Below, piece after piece: positions 50,933 to 60,843 of a DNA stretch of 64,000 nt. Origin of the DNA: an uncultured Bacteroides sp. (GTDB lineage Bacteria > Bacteroidota > Bacteroidia > Bacteroidales > Bacteroidaceae); the NCBI RefSeq assembly GCF_959029255.1, contig NZ_CAUFUE010000023.1:1-64000 (forward strand). Direction: 5' to 3'. The stretch's first letter is position 1. Each line of letters starts with the position of its first letter. The notes beneath the pieces are model-generated. The model did not search any database. It was given only the letters and a program-made list of their open reading frames with translations, and had not been told where the DNA came from. A program made the position numbers and the translations under genes.

Positions 50933-53900
50933 ATGAATGTGAAAAAATGTAAGTATGCATTGTTCTGCGGCACTTTTTCCCTCTTTATGACGGGAGGCGT
51001 TCCGCAAATGTATGCAGTGGTGAAGCCGAATATTTCGGCAGTTCAGCAACAAAGTAACAAAGTTACGGGAAAAGTGAGCGATGCTATGGGACCCATTATC
51101 GGGGCTTCTGTAGTAGAGAAAGGAACCGGTAATGGTACCATTACTGATGTAAATGGTAACTTCAGCCTGAATGTTAGGCCCGGAGCTATCCTTCTCATCA
51201 GCTATGTGGGTTATAAACCCAAGGAAGTGAAAGTAGGAAAGGAGTCCTTAAACATTACTTTGGAAGAAGATACCAAGATGCTGAGTGAAGTGGTGGTCAC
51301 CGCTCTTGGCATTAAGAGAGAACGTAAAGCGTTGGGATACAGTGTTGATGAAGTGAAAGGAGAAGCTTTGACAAAAGCCAAGGAAACCAATGTTATCAAC
51401 TCAATGGCGGGACGTGTGCCCGGTTTGGTAGTCAGCCAGACAGCCGGTGGCGCTTCCGGTTCTACCCGGGTCATTTTGCGTGGTAGTACCGAAATGACCG
51501 GCAATAACCAACCGCTTTATGTGATTGACGGTGTACCATTGGATAATACAAATTTCGGAAGTGCCGGTACAGACGGTGGTTTCGATTTGGGAGACGGAAT
51601 TTCAAGCATAAATCCCGATGATATTGAAAATATGTCTGTACTGAAAGGTCCTGCTGCATCTGCACTCTATGGTAGCCGTGCCAGCCATGGCGTAATCCTT
51701 ATCACTACCAAGCGGGCTAACAAGGATAAAATCAGTGTGGAATATAATGGAACGTTGACCCTTGATACCCAGTTGGCTAAGTGGAATGATGTGCAACAGA
51801 TATATGGTATGGGCAGCAATGGTACCTATAGTTATGATGCCGTTTCCAATACCAATAAGAGCTGGGGACCTAAGGCTGACGGTTCTAATATGCTGAAGTA
51901 TTTCGATGGTGTGGAACGCCCGTTCCTTATTGTCCCCGACAATACTTCCAACTTCTTCCGTACAGGTATCACTGCCACCAATTCGGCTATCATTGGTGTG
52001 AATAATGGGAAAACAGGTGTCCGTTTTACCTATACTGATATGCGTAATAAGGATATTGTCCCGAAAACACACATGAGCCGCGATATATTCAATTTACGTG
52101 TGAATACCTCTATGGGAAAAGTTGATTTGGACTTTAGTACAAACTATACGCGTGAAGACGTAAAGAACCGTCCGGCACTGGGTGACAGTAAGTCCAATAT
52201 CGGTAAGAATCTGATGACGCTGGCTACCACTTACGACCAGCAATGGCTGAAAACCTATCAGGATGCCAATGGCGATTACTCCAACTGGAATGGTATGGAC
52301 CCTTATAATGTAAACCCGTATTGGGATGTATACAAGAATTCAAATAATTCAAAAAAGGACCTGTTCCGAATGAATGGTAAAGCGGTATGGAACATTAATA
52401 AGCACTTGAAACTGCAAGGAACGGTAGGCGCGGAATTGAACTGGTTCACTTTTGAGGATTTCAAAGCTCCTACCACTCCCGGCTATGAAGCAGGTCGTCT
52501 TCAGAATAGCAATTTCCGTAATCGCATGTACAATTTCGAGGTATTGGCCCTTTATAACAATAGTTGGGGTGATTTTGATTTCAACGCCACTTTGGGAGGT
52601 AACGTTTATAAAGTGAACAATCAGACTACTATAATCACTGCCCAGGATATGAAGATAAAAGATGTGGTAGCTTTGATGAGTTTCAATGAAATCAGCGTGA
52701 CGCCGAATAGTTATCGTAAACAGATTAATTCAGTTTATGGAGCTGTAAATATGGGGTGGAAACATATACTCTATCTGGATGCTACATTGCGTGGTGACCA
52801 GTCTTCCACATTGCCTACCGGGAACAACGTATACATATATCCTTCTTTCTCGGGAAGTTTCGTGTTTTCCGAATTACTTAAACTAGGTAATGCCATGCCT
52901 TATGGAAAACTGCGTATGTCATGGGCGCAGGTAGGTAGTGATACGGATCCCTACCAGTTGGGACTTGTTTATACGAAATCAAAATACGCTTATCCGGGTT
53001 ATACAATCGGTTACATTGATAACACAACTATCCCAAACAAGGATTTGAAGCCCACCAAGACTAACTCCATGGAATTCGGTTTGGAATTGAAGTTCTTGAA
53101 TAATCGTATGGGACTGGATTTTACCTACTACAGCCAAACCAGTAAGAATCAGATTATGGGCATGGCCAATTCTTGGACGACAGGTTACCAATATCGCCTG
53201 ATTAATGCCGGTGAGATAGAGAATAAAGGTATTGAGATTGCGCTTAACACACGTCCTATCCAAATTAAGGACTTTTCTTGGGATTTGAATTTGAATTTCT
53301 CAAAGAATAATAACAAAGTCAAGAGATTGGTCGATGATATGGATATGTTTGAGTTGGAAAAAGCTTCCTGGCTTGATGTTCAGGTGGCCGCTAAAGTAGG
53401 TGAGAACTTTGGTTCGATTGTAGGCCCCGATTTCGAGCGCAATGCCAACGGGGATATTCTTATCGACTCTCAAACCGGTTTGCCAAAGTATGATAAGAGT
53501 AACCATGTACTGGGTAATGCTTCATGGGACTGGACCGGTGGCGTCTTCACCAACTTTACTTATAAGAACCTTTCTCTGGCCGCCGTATTTGATGTGAAAG
53601 TAGGTGCCGACCTTTATTCCATGTCAGCCCGTGCAGCCTATGAGTCCGGCAAGAGCAAAGAAACATTAGCAGGGCGTGATGCGTGGTATAAATCGGAAGA
53701 ACAACGCCAGGCGGCAGGTATAGCAAAAGGCTCTGCCAACTGGAAACCTACCGGAGGCTTCATTGCTCCGGGCGTAATAGACAACGGTGATGGAAGTTAC
53801 CGACCGAATGATATTATCATCAATCCTGAGGATTATTGGATGAGCGTTTGTCGTAATGCACCTTCTATGTTCATTTATGATAACTCATACGTGAAGTGCC

Positions 53901-54121
53901 GTGAAATAACATTGAGCTATAACTTCCCTAAATCATGGTTGAAGAATATTGTCAGCGCACTTACTGTCTCGTTTGTCGCCCGCAATCCGTTCATCGTATG
54001 GAAAAACATTCCTAATATTGATCCGGATTCCAATTACAATAATACCACCGGTATGGGACTTGAATATGGTTCGCTGCCTTCGCGCAAGAGCTATGGTTTC
54101 AATATAAACGTGAAATTCTAA
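50933..54121 (+). CDS. SusC-like TonB-dependent oligosaccharide transporter
   Basis: A 1062-aa outer-membrane protein: signal region, carboxypeptidase-like domain (VTGKVSDAMGPIIGASVVEK), TonB box and SusC signature (MLSEVVVTALGIKRERKALG), plug (PLYVIDGVPLDN, MSVLKGPAASALYGSRAS) and a barrel ending SRKSYGFNINVKF. It imports beta-glucan oligosaccharides together with the SusD lipoprotein encoded 41 bases downstream. Length is typical of the family. Confidence 0.95.
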   Translation: MNVKKCKYALFCGTFSLFMTGGVPQMYAVVKPNISAVQQQSNKVTGKVSDAMGPIIGASVVEKGTGNGTITDVNGNFSLNVRPGAILLISYVGYKPKEVKVGKESLNITLEEDTKMLSEVVVTALGIKRERKALGYSVDEVKGEALTKAKETNVINSMAGRVPGLVVSQTAGGASGSTRVILRGSTEMTGNNQPLYVIDGVPLDNTNFGSAGTDGGFDLGDGISSINPDDIENMSVLKGPAASALYGSRASHGVILITTKRANKDKISVEYNGTLTLDTQLAKWNDVQQIYGMGSNGTYSYDAVSNTNKSWGPKADGSNMLKYFDGVERPFLIVPDNTSNFFRTGITATNSAIIGVNNGKTGVRFTYTDMRNKDIVPKTHMSRDIFNLRVNTSMGKVDLDFSTNYTREDVKNRPALGDSKSNIGKNLMTLATTYDQQWLKTYQDANGDYSNWNGMDPYNVNPYWDVYKNSNNSKKDLFRMNGKAVWNINKHLKLQGTVGAELNWFTFEDFKAPTTPGYEAGRLQNSNFRNRMYNFEVLALYNNSWGDFDFNATLGGNVYKVNNQTTIITAQDMKIKDVVALMSFNEISVTPNSYRKQINSVYGAVNMGWKHILYLDATLRGDQSSTLPTGNNVYIYPSFSGSFVFSELLKLGNAMPYGKLRMSWAQVGSDTDPYQLGLVYTKSKYAYPGYTIGYIDNTTIPNKDLKPTKTNSMEFGLELKFLNNRMGLDFTYYSQTSKNQIMGMANSWTTGYQYRLINAGEIENKGIEIALNTRPIQIKDFSWDLNLNFSKNNNKVKRLVDDMDMFELEKASWLDVQVAAKVGENFGSIVGPDFERNANGDILIDSQTGLPKYDKSNHVLGNASWDWTGGVFTNFTYKNLSLAAVFDVKVGADLYSMSARAAYESGKSKETLAGRDAWYKSEEQRQAAGIAKGSANWKPTGGFIAPGVIDNGDGSYRPNDIIINPEDYWMSVCRNAPSMFIYDNSYVKCREITLSYNFPKSWLKNIVSALTVSFVARNPFIVWKNIPNIDPDSNYNNTTGMGLEYGSLPSRKSYGFNINVKF

Positions 54122-54162
54122 GAATATTTCATCATTAATTTACTTATAATAGAAAATATACA

Positions 54163-55842
54163 ATGAGACATTATAAATCATATCTCACAATGATAATGGT
54201 GGCATGTAGCCTGTTTCTCGCTTCATGTAGCGATGAATATATGGAGAACATGAATACCGATCCTTCAAAGGCCGCTACCATTGACCCCAATGCACAGCTC
54301 ACCACGGCACAGTTGCAGACCTACGGAGACCTTGGTATGGTAGAAATATACCGCAATTACCATTATGCGTTCACCCAGCAACTCATGGGATGTTGGAATA
54401 CAACTAACTACGGTGGACGGCATACATTGGACAATAATGAAATGAGCCGTATCTGGACGTCATTTTATACCCAGTCTGTGAAGAATGTTACAGATGCCCA
54501 ATATCGTACAGCCGGAAATCCCGAGAAAGTTAATATAAACTCTATACTGCGTATCTATCGGGTCTACTTGATGTCTATCATAACCGACATATATGGTGAT
54601 GTTCCTTACACTGAAGCCGGTTTGGGCTTTTTGGACGGAAAGTATACTCCGGGCTATGACAAACAAGAAGACATTTATAACGACTTTTTCCGTGAATTGG
54701 AAGATGCTTCCGGTAAATTGGATGCGACCAAGGATAAAGTGACGGGTGATGTTATTTACAATGGAGATTTAACCAAGTGGAAAAAATTGGCTAACTCCCT
54801 TCGTCTTCGTTTTGCTATGAGAATTTCCAATGTAAGTCCTGAAGAAGCTAAGGCGGAATTTGAAAATGCGATGATTGCCGATGGTGGAATTATAGATAAT
54901 GCCGCAAGTGATGCGCTTATCAAGTATATCACGATATCATTCAGTTTTGGACAGGAAGCTTACTCTGATTATCGTGGTAACTCTATATCACAATTGCTTT
55001 TTGGAAATGACCCGAGCAACAATCCCAGCTATATTTGCTCAACTTTGTTCAATCAACTATACAATACCGGTGACCCTCGTACTTTCAGGATTGCCCGTTG
55101 TTACTACGATGGTTTGATGAGTGCCACTAGTCCTGACAACCGTATTGACTTGACCGATGAAATGCTTGAAAAGGGGATTGAGTTCAAACCACGTGATCCG
55201 GGAGCTTATTCCTGGGAACCATGGCCGTCGGGCTATGATAGCGATATCTGTAAAGCGTTGGCTGTCAACAATCCTTCTGTTAAGGTGACGATGGACCGTG
55301 AAGTAGAACCGAAACTTGCCAATAACTTTCTGAAGAGTGATAATCCCGGTGTAGTGATGACTTCTGCCGAGGTGAAATTCTTGATGGCGGAAGCGGCTTT
55401 AAAAGGTTGGAATGTAGGCGATGCTTTGGTGGAAGACCTTTATAAAGATGGTGTGCGGGCAGCAATGGATTTCCTGGCGGACAACTATGGCTGCAAGGCA
55501 GTTACTGATGACGAATTTAACGCATTCATTCAGGACAAGGGAATGATAGGGCACACCAACGAACAAAAACTGGAAGCCATCAATACACAAGCTTGGATAT
55601 TGCATTTTTCAAATCCCAACGAATGCTGGGCAAATGCGCGCCGTTCCGGTTATCCCAAATTGAAGTCACCGGAAGAATATGGTTTCGGACAGTTCCTTAC
55701 GGGAGGTATTGAAATTCCTGTGCGTCTCTGCTACCCGGTTCTGGAATCTTCTTATAATAAGAAGAGTTACGATGAGGCTCTTGGGCGTATGGGAGGAACC
55801 GATGATTGGCATACTCATGTATGGTGGGATGCTGAAAATTAA
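54163..55842 (+). CDS. SusD-like nutrient-binding lipoprotein
   Basis: A 559-aa lipoprotein (CSLFLASC, then an acidic start DEYMENMNTDPSKAA). The helical TPR-like layout (LRIYRVYLMSIITDIYGDVP, WKKLANSLRLRFAMRISNVS) and C-terminal ALGRMGGTDDWHTHVWWD match the SusD/RagB group of the PF12771 (SusD-like 2) kind. It forms the lid of the SusC transporter and captures oligosaccharides at the cell surface. The position directly after SusC is diagnostic. Confidence 0.93.
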   Translation: MRHYKSYLTMIMVACSLFLASCSDEYMENMNTDPSKAATIDPNAQLTTAQLQTYGDLGMVEIYRNYHYAFTQQLMGCWNTTNYGGRHTLDNNEMSRIWTSFYTQSVKNVTDAQYRTAGNPEKVNINSILRIYRVYLMSIITDIYGDVPYTEAGLGFLDGKYTPGYDKQEDIYNDFFRELEDASGKLDATKDKVTGDVIYNGDLTKWKKLANSLRLRFAMRISNVSPEEAKAEFENAMIADGGIIDNAASDALIKYITISFSFGQEAYSDYRGNSISQLLFGNDPSNNPSYICSTLFNQLYNTGDPRTFRIARCYYDGLMSATSPDNRIDLTDEMLEKGIEFKPRDPGAYSWEPWPSGYDSDICKALAVNNPSVKVTMDREVEPKLANNFLKSDNPGVVMTSAEVKFLMAEAALKGWNVGDALVEDLYKDGVRAAMDFLADNYGCKAVTDDEFNAFIQDKGMIGHTNEQKLEAINTQAWILHFSNPNECWANARRSGYPKLKSPEEYGFGQFLTGGIEIPVRLCYPVLESSYNKKSYDEALGRMGGTDDWHTHVWWDAEN

Positions 55843-55875
55843 TAAATACTGACAAGTAAATTAATAGACATCAAT

Positions 55876-57141
55876 ATGAAAAATATCTATATTATACTAT
55901 CTGCCATGCTGGCTTTGAGTTCTATATTCACAGCATGCACCAGCGATGAAGACCCGTTCTCAACGGCAACGGCCGATGACGAGCCACGTATTCTTGACCC
56001 CACTTTCCCGGATAGGACAAACGGAAACCTGGCTACATTTGCCAATATCAACCGTGATGCCAATCTGTCCATAAAACTTACGGTTACTCCGGCCGACTAC
56101 ACAACGGTGACATGGTTTATCGATGGCAATGAAGTAAAAACGGGTACGGAGTCTGACAAAGAGCTCAACATCAGCCTTAAGGCCGGTACATATAATCTGA
56201 AAATGGAGGTTGCTACCGTAAATGGGAAGACTACTTCCCGTGAGGGGATTGTCCAGGTAAACCCGTTGCCCGATGACCCATGGGCCACTAAAGTAGCTTT
56301 TGAACGTGTTGTGGCTCCGGGGACAAAGGCGCGATTCTATGGAAATAATCTGGGTAAAGTGACAAATGTCGTCATAGATGGAAGAAATGCAACTGATGTG
56401 CTGTACGTCGAGTCGGAAGAGGACAAATATCTGGAATATTCCGTTCCGGAAGACATGGCCGAAGGTGATTTTCGTGCCGTTTTCCAAGATGCTGAAGGTA
56501 ATGAATATGGTGCAGACGTGGTGAAAGTTACCAAATCCTCTCTCATCACTTCAGGAGCCGATCGCGCCACTTCTAACGTTGCCTGGACAATCAATGGCAT
56601 TAATCTTGATGCTATCGCTTCCTTAACAATCGGAAACCAGACTGTATCTGAATTTATTAACCAATCTGCCACGGAGATTACATTGACTTGTCCTGAGTTG
56701 GCGGATGGAGAATATTCAATGACCGGTACAGACAGAAATGGCGGAAGTGTGTTGTTCTTTGCCGGAAATGCTACCGTTGCCCAGCAGACTGTTACTATCT
56801 CCACGGAACAGACCCTTTGGGCAGGACACCATTATGTTTCGTGGGATATGAAGGACGGTGATCCCAACAAGACTTTTAACTTAATTCCTAAGGATGTATT
56901 TGCCGATATTAAAGCGGGTTCTACGTTGCGTGTTACTTATTCAATAGAGCCCTCGGCAGAATATCATAAGATGCAGCTTGCTACAGGTTGGTGGACCGGT
57001 CTGGCCGATACAATAGAATTTTCTGAAGGTGGTGTGTACGAGTTGGCACTTACCCAGGAGATGCTGGATAAGATTCAGGCGGAAGACGGATTCCTTTGTG
57101 TGGGACATGGATACTATGTTGATTTAGTAACCTTGAAGTGA
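55876..57141 (+). CDS. Surface glycan-binding lipoprotein (SusE/F-position)
   Basis: A 421-aa lipoprotein (SIFTACTSDEDPF) made of Ig-like beta-sandwich domains (LSIKLTVTPADYTTVTWFID, ARFYGNNLGKVTNVVIDGRN, AWTINGINLDAIASLTIGN) and a C-terminal domain rich in aromatic residues (GHHYVSWDMKDGD, LATGWWTGLADTIEF) likely to bind glucan. It sits in the SusE/F position, between SusD and GH3, as the second glycan-binding protein does in mixed-linkage glucan loci. No catalytic motif is visible. Confidence 0.82.
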   Translation: MKNIYIILSAMLALSSIFTACTSDEDPFSTATADDEPRILDPTFPDRTNGNLATFANINRDANLSIKLTVTPADYTTVTWFIDGNEVKTGTESDKELNISLKAGTYNLKMEVATVNGKTTSREGIVQVNPLPDDPWATKVAFERVVAPGTKARFYGNNLGKVTNVVIDGRNATDVLYVESEEDKYLEYSVPEDMAEGDFRAVFQDAEGNEYGADVVKVTKSSLITSGADRATSNVAWTINGINLDAIASLTIGNQTVSEFINQSATEITLTCPELADGEYSMTGTDRNGGSVLFFAGNATVAQQTVTISTEQTLWAGHHYVSWDMKDGDPNKTFNLIPKDVFADIKAGSTLRVTYSIEPSAEYHKMQLATGWWTGLADTIEFSEGGVYELALTQEMLDKIQAEDGFLCVGHGYYVDLVTLK

Positions 57142-57163
57142 TATAATTGCAAAATAATACATT

Positions 57164-59503
57164 ATGAAACTGGAAAAGATTTTACTGATTTCAACATTGA
57201 TTATAACGGCTGCCTGCTCTAAGCAGGCAGCCCCTTCCGCCATCCCTCAAGATGCTCGGATAGAACAACAAGTTGAGGAACTTATCTCGAAAATGACGCT
57301 TGATGAGAAGGTGGGACAAATGACTGAACTTGCTATTGATGTACTGGGGGATTTCGTTGACGAAGAATTCCAACTTGATGACGCCAAGCTCCACAAAGCT
57401 ATTGCCGAATTCAAGGTAGGCTCTTTTCTCAACGCTCCCGGGCCGGTGGCTCAGAATAGGGAAAAATGGAATGAGATTATAAGCCGGATACAGGAAATGT
57501 CCATGAGAGAAATTGGTATTCCCTGTATTTACGGATTGGACCAGAACCATGGTACTACCTATACTCTTGACGGCACTCTTTTTCCACAGAATATCAATAT
57601 TGCCGCTTCGTTTAACCCGGACTTGGCATACGAGTCGGCAAGCGTCACTGCTTATGAGACGCGTGCCAGCAATTGCCCGTGGACATATTCGCCCACGGTA
57701 GATATGGCACGTGATCCGCGTTGGTCTCGTGTATGGGAAAATTTTGGAGAAGATTGCTTGGTGAATGCCGTTATGGGCAGCGTTGCCGTTCGCGGTTTTC
57801 AGGGAGATGACCCTAACCATATTCCGGCTGACCGCATTGCCACATCGGTGAAGCATTATATGGGCTATAGCCAGGCGCGTACCGGAAAAGACCGTACTCC
57901 GGCTTATATACCGGTCTCCGAATTGCGTGAGAAATGTTTTGCACCCTTCAAGGCTTGTGTAGAGGCAGGTGCTTTGACCATTATGGCGAATAGCGGTTCC
58001 ATCAATGGAGTGCCTGTACACGCCAACCATGAATTGCTTACCAAGTGGTTGAAAGAAGACTTAAATTGGGATGGCATGCTGATAACCGATTGGGCCGATA
58101 TCAATAATCTTTATACCCGCGAACGCATTGCGGCAGATAAGAAAGATGCCATACGCATGGCAATCAATGCAGGTATAGACATGGCAATGGAACCTTATGA
58201 TCTCAATTATTGTACACTTTTGAAAGAATTAGTGCAAGAAAAGGAAATCCCCATGAGCCGCATTGATGATGCCGTGCGCAGAGTGCTCCGGCTTAAATTC
58301 CGTTTGGGATTGTTTGAACACCCTAATACTTCGTCAGAAGAATATCCTCTTTTCGGTAGCAAGGAACATGCTCAACTGGCACTCCATGCAGCCGAAGAAT
58401 CGGAGGTCCTATTGAAGAATAAGGATGGAATATTGCCATTAGCCCAGGGTAGGAAAATTCTTGTAACCGGTCCTAACGCTAATTCCATGCGTTGCCTGAA
58501 TGGTGGTTGGAGTTATTCATGGCAAGGGCATTTAACTGACAGGTTTGCCGGTAAATACAACACTATTTACGAAGCTTTATGCAATAAGTTTGGTGCCGGT
58601 AATGTTCGTTTGGAACAAGGTGTGACTTATAAGCCTGAAGAAGGTTATGCCGAAGAAAATGAGCCGGAAATAGAGAAAGCGGTTGCCGCTGCCCGTAATG
58701 CGGAGGTCATCATAGCCTGTATTGGTGAGAACTCTTACTGTGAGACGCCCGGAAACTTATCCGACCTTGCCATTTCTGCCAATCAGCGCAAACTTGTAAA
58801 AGCATTGGCTGCTACAGGAAAACCCATAGTCTTGATACTTAATGAAGGACGTCCCCGCATCATCAATGATATTGAACCATTGGCAAGTGCCATTATTAAT
58901 ATCCTGTTGCCGGGTAATTACGGTGCTGATGCGTTGGCGAATATTCTGGCCGGAGACGTGAATCCCAGTGCCAAGATGCCTTATACATACCCTCGTAACC
59001 AAGCGGAACTCACCACGTATGATTATAGGGTGAGTGAAGAAATGGACAAGATGGAAGGGGCTTACGACTATGATGCGGTTATTTCTGTTCAATGGCCATT
59101 CGGATATGGGCTAAGCTATACTACTTTTGAATATAGTAATTTTCAGACCGATGCGGTTTCGTTTACGGCCGGAGATGAATTACATTTCTCTGTGGATGTA
59201 ACCAACAGCGGTAAGCGTGCCGGAAAAGAAGTTGTTATGCTGTTCAGTAGCGATTTGGTGGCTTCACTTACTCCGGAAAACCGCAGGCTGCGGGCTTTCA
59301 AGAAGGTGGAGTTACAGCCGGGCGAAACTCAAACTGTCATGTTATCCATTAAAGGTAGTGATTTGGCCTTTGTCAATGCTGATGGAAAGTGGGTACTGGA
59401 ACAGGGGGATTTCCGTATGCAGAGCGGAAACCAAACTTTAAATATAACTTGCCAACAAACCCATAAATGGGAGACGGCAAATAAGATAGGTGACCATTTC
59501 TAG
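57164..59503 (+). CDS. GH3 beta-glucosidase
   Basis: A 779-aa GH3 enzyme with a lipoprotein-type signal (LIITAACSKQAAPS). The (alpha/beta)8 domain has KHYMGYSQ and the nucleophile Asp309 in MLITDWADI; the alpha/beta sandwich (ILVTGPNANSMRCLNGGWSY, ACIGENSYCETPG) and C-terminal Fn3-like domain (LHFSVDVTNSGKRAGKEVVM) are complete. It releases glucose from short beta-glucan oligomers, most likely in the periplasm. Last gene of the locus, followed by a palindromic element at 59522-59605. Confidence 0.93.
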   Translation: MKLEKILLISTLIITAACSKQAAPSAIPQDARIEQQVEELISKMTLDEKVGQMTELAIDVLGDFVDEEFQLDDAKLHKAIAEFKVGSFLNAPGPVAQNREKWNEIISRIQEMSMREIGIPCIYGLDQNHGTTYTLDGTLFPQNINIAASFNPDLAYESASVTAYETRASNCPWTYSPTVDMARDPRWSRVWENFGEDCLVNAVMGSVAVRGFQGDDPNHIPADRIATSVKHYMGYSQARTGKDRTPAYIPVSELREKCFAPFKACVEAGALTIMANSGSINGVPVHANHELLTKWLKEDLNWDGMLITDWADINNLYTRERIAADKKDAIRMAINAGIDMAMEPYDLNYCTLLKELVQEKEIPMSRIDDAVRRVLRLKFRLGLFEHPNTSSEEYPLFGSKEHAQLALHAAEESEVLLKNKDGILPLAQGRKILVTGPNANSMRCLNGGWSYSWQGHLTDRFAGKYNTIYEALCNKFGAGNVRLEQGVTYKPEEGYAEENEPEIEKAVAAARNAEVIIACIGENSYCETPGNLSDLAISANQRKLVKALAATGKPIVLILNEGRPRIINDIEPLASAIINILLPGNYGADALANILAGDVNPSAKMPYTYPRNQAELTTYDYRVSEEMDKMEGAYDYDAVISVQWPFGYGLSYTTFEYSNFQTDAVSFTAGDELHFSVDVTNSGKRAGKEVVMLFSSDLVASLTPENRRLRAFKKVELQPGETQTVMLSIKGSDLAFVNADGKWVLEQGDFRMQSGNQTLNITCQQTHKWETANKIGDHF

Positions 59504-59521
59504 TATAAGTCAACTGGTTTT

Positions 59522-59605
59522 GTGCCAATGAGGTGGCACGATAGTGCCTCTTCATTGGCAAGGCAGTGCCAATAAAGAGGCAAAGTTGTGCCACCTTATT
59601 GGCAC
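59522..59605. repeat. Nested inverted repeats between convergent operons
   Basis: GTGCCAATGAGGTGGCAC (59522-59539) pairs with GTGCCACCTTATTGGCAC (59588-59605) with one G-U pair. Inside, TGCCTCTTCATTGGCA (59545-59560) pairs with TGCCAATAAAGAGGCA (59567-59582), again with one mismatch. All four units are variants of one 16-18-base motif. It may act as a two-way transcription stop; no T-run follows, so another role is possible. Confidence 0.65.
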
Positions 59606-59640
59606 TATCCCGGTAAATATCATTCACGTTGGGTAAATAC

Positions 59641-60828
59641 CTAAAACATAGGCAACTGGTATATAAATCCTACAGATACCCTGTTGGTTGAGTAATTCTC
59701 TTGTCCCAAAGCTTTGGCGCGGGCAGTAAAATCGTATGAACGTCCTACGTATGTCAGGAAGAAATGCAGGTTGGTTTCCATCGGATAGAACTCTACACCG
59801 GCGAGATAACCCCATGATGTACTGTATTTCCCTTTCTCCAAATCCCCATGCTTCTTGGTGAGAGAGGCTGTTTCGTACATACCTTTCACAAAGACATTCC
59901 ATTTAGGTAAAAAACGATAGTTTAGCTTGGTTACCCATGACATATAACCGGCATCGGCCGCATTGTGGCCATCCATTTTACCTGTAATTCCTGTGATGAT
60001 TCCTTTGCGGTCTATGCCTTCTTTGGAATACATGAAATCGAGGAACATGTTGAACTTGTTCAGATTCAGTTCATTACCCAACGCATAGTAATAGAGGTAC
60101 TTATCTTTTGCCTCGTTCATGACGGAAGCGGACCAGCGGGTTTTGAACACATCATTAAAGTTACCATTCCAGTTCAATGTATAAACAAGCGGCAATTTAC
60201 CTGATTCCAGTTGGGGAGTTTCACCTTCTACGGGTTCAACGCCGTATGTACTGTCAAAAGAACCGTTGCGGCTATCCAGAATTTGTAAGTTCAGCTGTTG
60301 GCTGGGAGTAATATCATAACCTATATTCAAACCGGTCATAAAGTTACTCATATTCTCAATCATGTCGCTATACTCATATATGTCGATAGGGTTTAAGTCG
60401 AACTCAATACCACCGTAAGCAGCGCATTGTTTACCGGCAAAGAGAGAGAACCCCTTACCTAATTTTATACCGATGGCCGCGTAGTCAATGGAAGTAGGAA
60501 TGTTGTCTATATTTCCGCTACCGTCATTCGACCGGTTCAGGCGTTGCCTGTACCGGTACGAGAGCCAACTGTTGATATTGCCTTTCGCCTCGATGCGAAG
60601 CTGTCTCATTTTGAAAGCTCCTTGTTGAAAACCGTCACGGAAGTTGGCATCGAAGCTTCCCTGCATATTGAGGAATAAGTTAAACTTATCCTGCTTCTTC
60701 TTCACATTGGTGAGCTCTTCAAACAGAGTTTTATTCCCAAGGAACTTCTCACTTTTCTCCGTATCCTGAGCGTACATTCCCTGTATGCAGCCTGCTATCA
60801 GGAGTATAAATGCTAGTTTCTTCATCAT
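59641..60828 (-). CDS. Outer-membrane porin-like protein
   Basis: A 395-aa protein with a signal peptide (KKLAFILLIAGCIQGMYA) and a barrel pattern (MRQLRIEAKGNINSWLSYRY, GIKLGKGFSLFAGKQ), ending in VGFIYQLPMF with terminal Phe. It resembles the phosphate-selective porin O/P group. Here it is the third gene after dcuB-like and asparaginase genes on the minus strand with a 15-base gap, so it may admit asparagine or dicarboxylates rather than phosphate. Confidence 0.78.
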   Translation of the reverse strand: MMKKLAFILLIAGCIQGMYAQDTEKSEKFLGNKTLFEELTNVKKKQDKFNLFLNMQGSFDANFRDGFQQGAFKMRQLRIEAKGNINSWLSYRYRQRLNRSNDGSGNIDNIPTSIDYAAIGIKLGKGFSLFAGKQCAAYGGIEFDLNPIDIYEYSDMIENMSNFMTGLNIGYDITPSQQLNLQILDSRNGSFDSTYGVEPVEGETPQLESGKLPLVYTLNWNGNFNDVFKTRWSASVMNEAKDKYLYYYALGNELNLNKFNMFLDFMYSKEGIDRKGIITGITGKMDGHNAADAGYMSWVTKLNYRFLPKWNVFVKGMYETASLTKKHGDLEKGKYSTSWGYLAGVEFYPMETNLHFFLTYVGRSYDFTARAKALGQENYSTNRVSVGFIYQLPMF

Positions 60829-60843
60829 TTCCAGGTATCGATT

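Noticed and set aside
57191..58030. Open frame of 279 codons opposite the GH3 gene
   Set aside because: Antisense shadow of a well-supported gene; no promoter or recognisable domain.
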